In this document: positions 15,254 through 24,200 of the stretch, piece after piece
Layout: every line of letters starts with the position of its first letter
Numbering within the stretch: position 1 is the stretch's first letter
Assembly (NCBI GenBank): GCA_016714985.1
Contig: JADKBS010000019.1
Span: forward strand, 1-64,000
Length of the DNA stretch: 64,000 nt
Direction of reading: 5' to 3'
Source of the DNA: Saprospiraceae bacterium
GTDB taxonomy: Bacteria; Bacteroidota; Bacteroidia; Chitinophagales; Saprospiraceae
Program-made: the position numbers and the translations under genes
The notes under the pieces: model-generated
Databases searched by the model: none
What the model was told of the DNA's origin: nothing
What the model saw: only the letters and a program-made list of their open reading frames with translations

Positions 15254-15463
15254 ATGAGGGCACTCCTATTTGCGATTTGCGTTTTATACGCCCCCATTAT
15301 ATTCTCACAAGATGGGAAAATTACGCTGCTAATAGACGATTTCACCTATAGTGGGAGATTGGAGAACAAACAGTGGTTGGCAATTAGTGGACAGAAGTCT
15401 CCAATGCCTTTATTGAGTATGGCGGTTTTTCCATTGTTGACAGAAAATATACCAAGAAAATAG
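15254..15463 (+). CDS. CsgG-like protein, 5' part of frameshifted gene
   Basis: A signal peptide (MRALLFAICVLYAPIIFSQ) followed by KITLLIDDFTYSGRLENKQW, the first strand and turn of CsgG/curli-assembly-like domains. After about 15393 the frame is wrong. Adding one base in the AATTAGTGGACAG region restores WTEVSNAFIEYGGFSIVDR and connects to the frame of the next entry. The real gene is therefore 15254-16020. Confidence 0.7.
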   Translation: MRALLFAICVLYAPIIFSQDGKITLLIDDFTYSGRLENKQWLAISGQKSPMPLLSMAVFPLLTENIPRK

Positions 15464-15513
15464 ATCAGGAATTAGAGCGCCAAAAGTCCGAAAGCTTTAT
15501 TGATGGAAAAACA

Positions 15514-16020
15514 GTGGAACAGGGCAAGGCCATAGGTGCTGAGTATATCGTTGCCGGGCATTTGGATATTAATAAGTGGATGTTGGAACTGCGCTTGGTC
15601 AATGTAGCCACACAGGAGGTTTTTGAGAAACAAGAAGGCAAATTGGATATCTATGGCAACGCTTCTTATTATAAAAAACAGGCCAAACGATTGGTCGCCC
15701 AATTAGCGTCAAAACTGCTAAAGGTTGAAAATATTCCTGTCGTAAGAGTATTGGAATCAAAGAAGGAAATTGCACAATTGCTCTTGATTGCGGGAGGCAG
15801 TAAGAAAGGGCTTAAAGAAGGCCAAATTTTGGAATTATACCAAATCGAAGTAGAGCAAGTTGACGGGGAGGATTTTGAGCGGTTTCTTCCCTTCGGTGAA
15901 GCCAAAATTGAAGTTGTTGAAAACGCCAATTTCTCCCAGGCCAAGGTCAAAAAAGGAGGTGAAATAATAAGTAAATGTTTTAACGCCAATAGGCCGGTTT
16001 ATTGCCGTAAAATTGAATAA
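15514..16020 (+). CDS. CsgG-like protein, 3' part of frameshifted gene
   Basis: The correct frame is open from about 15399 and encodes FIEYGGFSIVDRKYTKKIDQ, EQGKAIGAEYIVAGHLDI, YKKQAKRLVAQLASKLL. This is the classic CsgG/LpoB-type order: a short 'IVDR' strand, helix, then the A-E/D-Y-I-V-x-G strand. CsgG-type proteins form outer-membrane secretion channels; short relatives such as LpoB are periplasmic activators. The C-terminal SKKGLKEGQILELYQI to FSQAKVKKGGEI portion resembles the FlgT-C-like beta domain. The listed start is only the first Met in this frame, not the true start. Confidence 0.7.
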   Translation: MEQGKAIGAEYIVAGHLDINKWMLELRLVNVATQEVFEKQEGKLDIYGNASYYKKQAKRLVAQLASKLLKVENIPVVRVLESKKEIAQLLLIAGGSKKGLKEGQILELYQIEVEQVDGEDFERFLPFGEAKIEVVENANFSQAKVKKGGEIISKCFNANRPVYCRKIE

Positions 16021-16033
16021 CAATTAATTAATC

Positions 16034-17938
16034 ATGTTGCGAATCGCCACACTATTACTAGTATTTATCCACTTAAATGAGCAAATGTATGCTCAAGGGC
16101 TGCTAAGGGGAAATGACCCGCTCGGCAGGCCATATTTGCCAACTTATGGCACCCTTCTGCCGATAATACATCCGAGTGTGCCGCCAGAAATTGGGAACGA
16201 AGTTGCAACTCATTTTTATAGGTGCATATCAGAGGGTATTAAGTTAAATAATAGCGCCTATTATATCCTCGATAAGGCCCCCTTAGAAACAGGTGGGAAT
16301 AAAAACTTCCAAGGCTTGACCAATGCCGAATTGCGCAAAAACTATGGTTCGGCAATGGCTGGCTGCCAAGCCATGATAAGGGTTGAAATCAACAGCTATA
16401 AGCAATATTCATTGGAGGATTCCATTTTCAATAAGGACACGAGGGTTTTCACGCACATGGATCCCTACCTGGCCATTGAGATGAATATCACAGCCAGATA
16501 TACCGATGTGGCGACCTCCAAGATTTTGCGTTGCGACAATTTCATACTTACTGTAGATTCCAAAGATTTTACTCCTTTTACAAAACTGAAAGAAGAGGAA
16601 TTCCTAAAGAAAAAACTGATGGATGCAAGCTGCAACAAGTCCCAAGAGGTGTTCAGGGGATTGCTCGCAGGGGCGCCTGTCGTAGAGAAGGTGTTTGAGC
16701 AGGACGGCGAAAAGGCAAAAGTGGTCTTGTTGAATGATGCCCCTATGGCGGCGTATTGCCAAAAACGGTCATCCTTCAACGTATATGGAATTGAAAAATT
16801 CTATAAGGTGGACGACCAAGTGTTCCCACATGTGAAGTCAATAGGAAGGCTTGAAAAAGCAGATGATTGGAATTTCAAAGTATCTAAGTTCAATGTAGAA
16901 AACGGGCGGAAAGACATCCCCGAAATGTTGGGAAAACAAGGTGCAGCCATCATTTGCGTCACCGACAAATTCCCAATTCCAGTGTTCCAGCCATCCACGA
17001 TGCGTACGGGCGTTGTAATGGAGAAATTCAAGATTGCTTCCTCGGTGAACCTCTCTCTGGGCAAAGCCAAGATACTGAGCGACGCCTGTCTTGATGCGCT
17101 GGCCAGCCGACCGTTACTGATTGATGCATTGGACCGTGAACTTTACGACCTATTGGAAAAGGAAAAACGGATGCAATTGAGGGTAAAGTCAGATGCCACA
17201 CAGGGAGGGATTGCAATTGGAAGCGAAATATTGTTGGGCGGAGAAATTGTTAAATATGTGTCTGCTGAAAAAATCAATTATTACACGGAAGAAGAATTGA
17301 TTGCAAAGGCCAACCCACCCAAAACAGACCCTAAAGCAACACCTAAAAAAGAGGAACCCAAGCCGAAGCCAAGCATTAAAATTGGTGGCGGCAAGCCAAC
17401 AAGCATCCCAAAATCCTTGGAGCAAGTCATTGATATTTCTTTGGATTTCAAGGCCGTGAATATTACGACCAGCGAAGTGGTTTTTCAAAAAACCTACAAA
17501 ATAGCTGGGAAGTCGGAATTGCCATATGTTGGTGGTAAGGATGCATCTTTCAACAAAGATAGAGGTGAGTCAGCAGCGTTTAAACAAGCATCAGATTGGT
17601 TGGCCAAGCAACTATGGTCAGATATATTTTATTATATAACACCAAAGTTGCCATTGCTCGAAATAACCGAGTCCAAAAAGGAAGAAGCGGAGGAAATCGT
17701 AATCGGTGGTGGTAAGCTGTCTGGCTTTCTGTCGGGTACACCCTTGGACGTGATCGAAGTGACCACGGAAACCGTTCAAGGCGAATCTTTGACGAGGGAA
17801 ACGGTGGTTTCAAGTTTAAAAATCAAAGAAGTAAGGGAGGCCACCTCGATATGCAAGGTTAAGGATGGCGGCAAGGAACTGCTTCAAAAAATGCAAAACG
17901 GTACCAAGCTTTATTGCAAGCTCGGCTATGAGAAATAA
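16034..17938 (+). CDS. Large exported hypothetical protein
   Basis: 634 residues, 13 bp after the CsgG-like gene. An N-terminal signal peptide (LLLVFIHLNEQMYAQ) precedes a mostly beta/alpha mature region: MIRVEINSYKQYSLED, ITARYTDVATSKILRC, VTDKFPIPVFQPS. A low-complexity Lys/Pro linker (KTDPKATPKKEEPKPKP) at ~430-450 separates two halves. The second half (DISLDFKAVNITTSEVVFQK) again looks CsgG-like, in that it ends with a metabolic-type 'VV--K' strand. No established family. Likely part of the same envelope assembly as the adjacent CsgG-like protein. Confidence 0.75.
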   Translation: MLRIATLLLVFIHLNEQMYAQGLLRGNDPLGRPYLPTYGTLLPIIHPSVPPEIGNEVATHFYRCISEGIKLNNSAYYILDKAPLETGGNKNFQGLTNAELRKNYGSAMAGCQAMIRVEINSYKQYSLEDSIFNKDTRVFTHMDPYLAIEMNITARYTDVATSKILRCDNFILTVDSKDFTPFTKLKEEEFLKKKLMDASCNKSQEVFRGLLAGAPVVEKVFEQDGEKAKVVLLNDAPMAAYCQKRSSFNVYGIEKFYKVDDQVFPHVKSIGRLEKADDWNFKVSKFNVENGRKDIPEMLGKQGAAIICVTDKFPIPVFQPSTMRTGVVMEKFKIASSVNLSLGKAKILSDACLDALASRPLLIDALDRELYDLLEKEKRMQLRVKSDATQGGIAIGSEILLGGEIVKYVSAEKINYYTEEELIAKANPPKTDPKATPKKEEPKPKPSIKIGGGKPTSIPKSLEQVIDISLDFKAVNITTSEVVFQKTYKIAGKSELPYVGGKDASFNKDRGESAAFKQASDWLAKQLWSDIFYYITPKLPLLEITESKKEEAEEIVIGGGKLSGFLSGTPLDVIEVTTETVQGESLTRETVVSSLKIKEVREATSICKVKDGGKELLQKMQNGTKLYCKLGYEK

Positions 17939-17950
17939 CCAACTTTCATC

Positions 17951-19681
17951 ATGAAATTAAATACAATTTCCAAAATCATCCTGGCGACAGCCAGCATGGT
18001 ATTTATTATCTTCTCCCCTGACCGTTCATTGAAGGCGCAGGACGTGGGCGCCGAATGGGTGATTAAACCCAATATGACTGGGTTTGAGGAATTTATATAC
18101 CATGAGGATTTTAAGGACATGGTGGTTTTTACGCTTAATGGCAAAAAAGGTGTCGCCAACGCACAAAATAAAATCATTGTGCCTGCTGAATATGAACGGA
18201 TGTTGATTAACAAAGGTGCAATACTTATTTCGGCCGGCCGCTCCGATTTGAAGCGTGATGATGCATACAATAACTTAGGGCAGAAAGTGAATGAGGGATA
18301 CGAAGAGTTTAATTACTTGCAAGGCGGCCATTTTTCCGTGAAGAAAAATGGAAAATGGGGTGTTGTTGATGTTTATCGAAAAGTGCTCATCGAGCCTGAA
18401 TATGACAAAATTGAAGCAAAAAGCGATGTGTTTATCCTGAAATATGACAAAGAGACGGCAACCCGTGACAGGGTGCCAATGAAGGAAATCCCCTACGTGC
18501 AAAACCACAAACCCGCTGAACAAATTGAAGAAAGCCCCATTCCTGGGTTTGTCAAATTGGTGAACAAAACACCAAAATCGCCAGTAAAATATGGCTTTGC
18601 CAGCCTAAAAGGCGACACTCTCGTGCCGCCGCTTTATACTATTGGTGAATGCCTTGATGAGGGATATGCATTTTTAAGCCAAGATGGTCAAAAATGGGGA
18701 TTCGTTGAAATAAAAAGCAATAAAGCTATCCTCGATTTCAAATACGAGCGCCCCCGCAAGCTGCCGGAGAACAAGCAATTGCCCTTAAAAGCGGATGGCA
18801 AAATGGGCGTGGTTCAATTGCCAGAGGGAAAAGTGATACTGCCTTTTGAATACGACAACCTCGACATTGCCTATCGGAAAAAAGCCAGGGCCTATGTCGC
18901 TTCCAAAAACAATCAGTGGGGAATTATTGAGCCAAATGGAAACTATTTATTGCCAATGCAATACGACAATATCAACAATGCCTCCGCCAATTTATTGATT
19001 GTTAAAAAAGACGGGCTGTTTGGTACTTGGTCGCCAATTTCTGAAAAATTGACGGAACCTGTTTACAAGGAAATTGGCAACAAAAACGACTCAATATGTT
19101 ATGTGAAAAAGGACAGCCTTTGGGCTTTGTACCATTCCGTGCAGGCAAAGGAACTTTCACCGCACAAGTATGATAAACTCACCTCTTATGGGGAGTTATT
19201 TGTCGGAGAGTACCAAGAAGGAGGCATTAAGTTTAGCCACCTATTAAGGAGGGATGGACAAGAAGTCTTGGCTCCTGAAAACGCCACCATTTATTGCTTC
19301 GAAAATGGTACATGCTTCGTAAAAAGAGCAGAGTCTGCGGTGCATATAGACAAGAACGGAAAGACATTGCACGAGTTTGCCGACAATACAGCGCAGGCAA
19401 TTGAAAGATATTGGATAAGCGCTAAGGACAAATCGGGTCAGCAGGTATTCATCCATTCCAACCATTTGCCGGGCAAGGAGATATGGCTGGAATCGCTTGG
19501 AGAACTGAGCGAGGCTCTGCGTGCTTGCAAGTTTAAGGGCAAGTATGGGTACATGAACGATGAAGGAGCGTGGGTAGTCAAACCTGTATTTGACAACGCT
19601 TTGAATGGTTCAAGCAGACATCTCCGTGTTAAATACAACGGTAAATGGGGCGTCTTGAAGAATCCAACCATCAAAAAATAA
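17951..19681 (+). CDS. WG-repeat protein, exported
   Basis: 576 residues with a signal peptide ending near SLKAQ. It contains repeated WG units with the pattern K-W-G-V/I followed by P-x-Y-D: KKNGKWGVVDVYRKVLIEPEYDK, split as KNGKWGVVD then IEPEYDKIE; also QKWGFVEIK, GKMGVVQLPEGKVILPFEYD (the last two in order), NNQWGIIEPNG, GKYGYMNDEGAWVVKPVFD. It closes with NGKWGVLKN at the C-terminus. WG repeats form beta-rich propeller or solenoid-like surfaces. Last gene of the operon; the convergent esterase gene begins 8 bp after its stop. Confidence 0.85.
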   Translation: MKLNTISKIILATASMVFIIFSPDRSLKAQDVGAEWVIKPNMTGFEEFIYHEDFKDMVVFTLNGKKGVANAQNKIIVPAEYERMLINKGAILISAGRSDLKRDDAYNNLGQKVNEGYEEFNYLQGGHFSVKKNGKWGVVDVYRKVLIEPEYDKIEAKSDVFILKYDKETATRDRVPMKEIPYVQNHKPAEQIEESPIPGFVKLVNKTPKSPVKYGFASLKGDTLVPPLYTIGECLDEGYAFLSQDGQKWGFVEIKSNKAILDFKYERPRKLPENKQLPLKADGKMGVVQLPEGKVILPFEYDNLDIAYRKKARAYVASKNNQWGIIEPNGNYLLPMQYDNINNASANLLIVKKDGLFGTWSPISEKLTEPVYKEIGNKNDSICYVKKDSLWALYHSVQAKELSPHKYDKLTSYGELFVGEYQEGGIKFSHLLRRDGQEVLAPENATIYCFENGTCFVKRAESAVHIDKNGKTLHEFADNTAQAIERYWISAKDKSGQQVFIHSNHLPGKEIWLESLGELSEALRACKFKGKYGYMNDEGAWVVKPVFDNALNGSSRHLRVKYNGKWGVLKNPTIKK

Positions 19682-19688
19682 AGGGCTT

Positions 19689-20456
19689 TTATTGCCCTGT
19701 TATCCATTTTACCAACCCCGGCACCCAATCCTCCCCGTTCACCGGGTTCACCATCCCAAACCCGTGCCCGCCTTTTGCCCAAAAATGCGCCTCGGCGGGT
19801 ACGCCATTGCGCAAGCAAGCCTCATAGAAAAGGATGCTGTTCTCGATTTTCACCCAATCGTCCTGTGCGTGGACGAGGAAGGCGGGTGGCGTCGTCGGCG
19901 TGACCCGCAGCTCATTGGAAAAATGGGCGACTTGCTGTAGGGTAGGGGTTTTGCCAATCAGGTTCTCCCTTGAACCATCGTGCCCAATGCCCTCCCGAAA
20001 GCTCACCACCGGGTAAATCAGCGCCACGAAATCGGGCCGGACTGAGGTCTTGTCCGTGCAGGTCGGGTCGGCGTTTTGCTCGAAGTGCGTTGCGGCGGTA
20101 GCAGCAAGGTGGCCGCCCGCCGAGAAGCCCATGATGCCGATTTTGTTGGGGTTGACGCCCCATTCCGCTGCCCGCTGCCGCACGAGGCGGATGGCCTGCT
20201 GTGCATCCTGCAAGGGTGCAAGCGACTTATCCACGCAGTAGCGGTCGTTGGGGATGCGGTACTTGAGCACGAAGGCGGTTATGCCCGCATCGGCCAGTGC
20301 CTTGGCCACTTGACGCCCCTCATGGTCGCCCGCCGTGCCGGAGTAGCCGCCGCCGGGGCAGATGACCATTGCGGAGCCAGTAGGCTTCAATGGCTTATAA
20401 ATTGTGAGGGTCGGCTCGGAAGTTTCGGTCGTGAACTCGACCTTCCAATCGTTCAC
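19689..20456 (-). CDS. Alpha/beta hydrolase (acetyl-esterase/xylanase-type)
   Basis: About 255 residues of an esterase/lipase of the BD-FAE/Axe-like group: TGSAMVICPGGGYSG (oxyanion hole), EGRQVAKALADAGITAFVLKYR, the nucleophile elbow GIMGFSAGGHLAA (Ser), LVHAQDDWV (Asp) and KGGHGFGMV (His). The Met at 20456 (MNDWKVEF) is internal to the real gene. Upstream, the sequence SKPAENLEKTEVNDWKVEF continues in frame, and one missing base near 20497 disconnects it from a signal peptide that starts at 20602. The intact protein would be exported and about 304 residues. Confidence 0.85.
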   Translation of the reverse strand: MNDWKVEFTTETSEPTLTIYKPLKPTGSAMVICPGGGYSGTAGDHEGRQVAKALADAGITAFVLKYRIPNDRYCVDKSLAPLQDAQQAIRLVRQRAAEWGVNPNKIGIMGFSAGGHLAATAATHFEQNADPTCTDKTSVRPDFVALIYPVVSFREGIGHDGSRENLIGKTPTLQQVAHFSNELRVTPTTPPAFLVHAQDDWVKIENSILFYEACLRNGVPAEAHFWAKGGHGFGMVNPVNGEDWVPGLVKWITGQ

Positions 20457-20497
20457 CTCCGTTTTTTCGAGGTTTTCGGCGGGCTTGGAATTGGGGA

Positions 20498-20602
20498 TGG
20501 GGAGGAGCCGTAGAGGGGGAAGGTCTGCGGCGGTTGGGCAGCTGTTTTTGCGAAGCCGAATAAAACGGTGGCCAATGTCAAAAGGATTGAGTGCAGGTTC
20601 AT
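20498..20602 (-). pseudogene. Signal-peptide fragment of the esterase gene (frameshifted 5' end)
   Basis: ATG at 20602 opens MNLHSILLTLATVLFGFAKT, a clear signal peptide, followed by AAQPPQTFPLYGSSP. One extra base in the C4 run (G run at 20497-20500 on the plus strand) would join this to IPNSKPAENLEK and the esterase body. An assembly error is the simplest reading. Confidence 0.65.
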
Positions 20603-20753
20603 GTCCAAGTTTTTACAAAGGTTGGAAAAAAGGGGGAAATAGAGGTATCCGAAAAATTCAAGCTAATTTTGCCAATGAATCCGAAAAATTAAGGCTGATT
20701 TTTCCAATTTGGCCAACTACAAGGAGTTTGTACACAATAATCAGATTTCATTC

Positions 20754-20989
20754 ATGGAGATGGAACAAAAAGCAATAGTTGAAGTCAATCCGAAGGTGAT
20801 GATGGGCAAACCATTCATCAAAGATGCCGAATAACAGTTGAAATGATTCTTGAAAAATTGGCTGTAGAAGACACTATTGAGGATATTTTAGCAGAGCATC
20901 CAAGGCTAAAGCGGGAGCATATTTTAGCAGCACTTTCATTTGCCGCCAATATGTTGAAGGGCGAAAAATTAATCGCACTGGCCGCATGA
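20754..20989 (+). pseudogene. DUF433 antitoxin, frameshifted
   Basis: The 5' part reads VEVNPKVMMGKPFIK. After one missing base (GA for GGA at 20823) the other frame reads CRITVEMILEKLA, then AEHPRLKREHILAALSFAAN, the complete DUF433 pattern. The stop overlaps the ATG of a DUF5615-like ORF by four bases, the classical arrangement of this toxin-antitoxin type. Because the toxin is also degenerate, real decay is plausible here. Confidence 0.7.
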
Positions 20990-21093
20990 AATTCATCGCA
21001 TACGAAGGAGTTGATGCCAGCCTGCCCGCCATTATTCGACAAAATCAAAAAATCTGCATCCTTCACCCAACATCCCTCGTTTCTTTCGTGTAA
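20986..21093 (+). pseudogene. DUF5615 (PIN-like) toxin remnant
   Basis: The ORF starts MKFIAYEGVDASLPAIIRQN. DUF5615 PIN-like toxins begin M-K-F/I-L/A-D-E-x-V/L-D. Here the key Asp is Tyr, and the frame ends after 35 residues, when a full protein has ~110-120. Non-functional remnant. Confidence 0.6.
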
Positions 21094-21220
21094 TTTTGGA
21101 GTAGATTCCCTCGTAGGAAAGGCAAAAGCAAGCCAAGCGGTTTCACCTTCGCCCCCGCCCTTGACTTTTGACTTTGTACTTTTACCTTTTTCTTGAAGGA
21201 ACGCCGATTACAAAACGTTT

Positions 21221-24200
21221 ATGCGCATAATCCCAAGGCTCATATCCTTAGCGGTTTTATTTTTGCTGGCCCACCTCGGCAGGGCGCAGGATTGCGGCTG
21301 TGCCGACAGCGGCAATTGCCCCTTGCAATTCACACCCGGTTCAAGCACCCAAGTCTGCTACGAATTCACGGATGCTTTCAACAACGACCTCGCCAGCCCA
21401 ACGCAGGGCGTTTGTGGTGTTTACATCAAATTCAGGCATGGCCGTATCGGCTCGCTCGACCTTACGCTGACCTCCCCGGCAGGGCAGCAGGTGCAGCTTG
21501 TGGGCACCAGTGGTAATTGCAGCACCTTCACCCCATTGGCCACTTGGGACATTCTTTTTGTCCCCTGCGGCACTGCTTGCCAACCCGATACCATCAACAA
21601 CTGCCCATATCCCTGCGTTTTCGATGGCTGCCCAACGGCTTGCCCCTGGGGCAGCGGCACCTACGATGGCCAATACCACCCTTTTAGCGGCTGTTTGGAG
21701 GGCTTCAACACCGGCCCCATGAACGGCCAATGGTGCATCGAAATCCAGAACGACGCCCAGTTCAACGGCGGTACCATCCTCGAATTCGAAGTCATACCCT
21801 GCGACGACTCCGGCCAGCTCTGCTGCGACGCCGACGCCGGAAACCTCCCCGACCCCAACGTCACCGCATGCATCAACGACCCCTCGCTCGACCTTGACCT
21901 CGTCCCGACTTACGGCGCCATCGTGCCCGATCCGCTGGAGTATGGCTACACGTTTACCGTTTTCAAAGGGAACAACCTGCATGCGCTGACCGCCAACGAC
22001 GATTTCACGGCTTACCCCGCTGGCGCTTATACCGTCTGCGGCCTTAGCTACTTGTTGGCCGAGGCGGCCAACCTGCCCACAGTTGGCTCCCCGTTGACGC
22101 CCCAAAGCCTTGATGCCAACCTGAATGGCCCATCGCCTGCCTTTTGCGGGGATATTGGACTGAACTGCGTGGTCGTGAACATCGGTGCCCCACCGCCAAC
22201 GACCGTCTTGCGGGATACGATTTGTGATGGCGAATCCGTTGTTTTCGATGGCCAAAACATCGGTGCTACGGGCGTTTATCGGGACACAGTGCCCTCGTTC
22301 TTTGGCTGCGACAGCATCATCAATTTGAATTTGATGGTGATGCAGGATGCCACCACTAGCCTCGTAGAGACGGTCTGCTTCGGCGAAACCTATACGGTTG
22401 GCACGACCACCTACTCGGCCAGTGGGACTTACACGCAGCCTTTGCTGACGCAATTCAGTTGCGACAGCACCGTGACCCTCAACCTCACCGTGCTGCCTGA
22501 ACACACGGTGACGCTCAACGAAATCATTTGTCAGGGCGAATCTTTTGTCGTTGGCAACAACAGCTACACCGCCTCTGGCACCTATATCAATACACTGCAA
22601 ACGCAGCCGCTCAGTTGCGACAGCACCGTGACCCTGAACCTGACCGTGGTGCAAACCAGCGTTAGTATTGCCACGCCGAGCATACTCACTTGCCAGCAAA
22701 CCTCCGTGCCTTTGGTCTCGACGGCCAGCACCTCATTAGGTACGCTGACCTACCTTTGGACAACCATCGGAGGGGCATTTGGCGGAGCCACCGACCAAGC
22801 CAACGCCACAGCAACTGCGCCCGGCACCTATACGCTTGCCGTCACTTCCGCCGGGTGCAGCAGCAGCGCCACCGTCATTGTGCTGCAAGATGCCATGATG
22901 CCAAATGCCTCTATTGTGCCTTCGGCAACGGCCTTGACCTGCGATACCCTCAGCATCTCGCTCAATGGCAGTGGCTCCACGCCAGCGGGAAGTATAGCCT
23001 ACGCTTGGCGGGGCACAGCTTGGAACCCGCTTGGCACTTCGCAAAGCATCAGCACCACGCAGCCCGGCACCTTCCGCCTCATCATCACCGACCTGACGAA
23101 CCAGTGCAAGGACACGGCAACGGTTGTCATCACGCAAGACATCGTGCCGCCTACGGCAAACGCAGGGGCTGACATGGAGCTATCTTGTACCATGCCGACC
23201 GCCAACCTGAGCGGGGTGGCATCAGGCCCGGCAGGTGGCATTGCTTATACTTGGAACACAGTTAATGGCAATATTTTGCCTCCGGCAAACACCGTGACTG
23301 CCCTGGCCGACGAGCCGGGCACCTACCAACTCATCGTGGAGAGCTTGGCCAACGGTTGCCGGGACACCGACCTCGTCGTGGTGACGGTGGATACCCTGAC
23401 GCCCAGCGCCGACATCGCATTGCCGCAAGGCAACATGCTCAACTGCTACAATGACACCCTCACGCTCGATGGCAGCGCATCCTCTGGCTCGCAATTCGTT
23501 GTTTATGAATGGCTTGGCAATGTGTTCAACCAACAGGGTACGCCACCAAGCGTACAGGTGAACAGCCCCGGAAACTATTCCCTTGTGCTGTTCGACACCT
23601 CCAACGGTTGCCGGGACACGACCACTGTCAGCATAGGCACGGACTTCGTTTTCCCCAATGCGGACGCTGGGCTGGACGATTCCCTGACCTGCTCCATCAA
23701 TGCCTTGCTAATTGGAGGCAATGGCTCTTCGGTAGGCCCTGATTTTACGTATAACTGGACGTCCTCGCCCGGTGGCGCCTTCCTCAGTGCTCAAAGCCAG
23801 CCGACTGTCAACGTGAACGCAGCAGCAGTTTACAACCTAACCGTGACAGATACGACCAATGGCTGTACGGACTCGGATTTCATGGTGGTGTCTTACAGCG
23901 AAACACCGCCTTTGGCCAATGCCGGGCCTGATTATGAACTTAATTGCTCAGACCTTTCAGCTATTTTGGATGCCAGTAGTTCCACCATTGTCCCATTTGC
24001 CAAAATTGCTTGGATAAACTCGGGGGGGGATACCATCTCCAACGATGTGCAGGTGACGGTGAATTACCCAGACATCTTCATCTTATCCATCAACTTGGCT
24101 TTTTGCACGAGTTATGACACCGTTGTTGTTTCGCAGGGCGATGCGCCGCCCGTTGCCGATGCAGGCCTAGATGTTTTGATTGATTGTGAAACAGGCCAAG

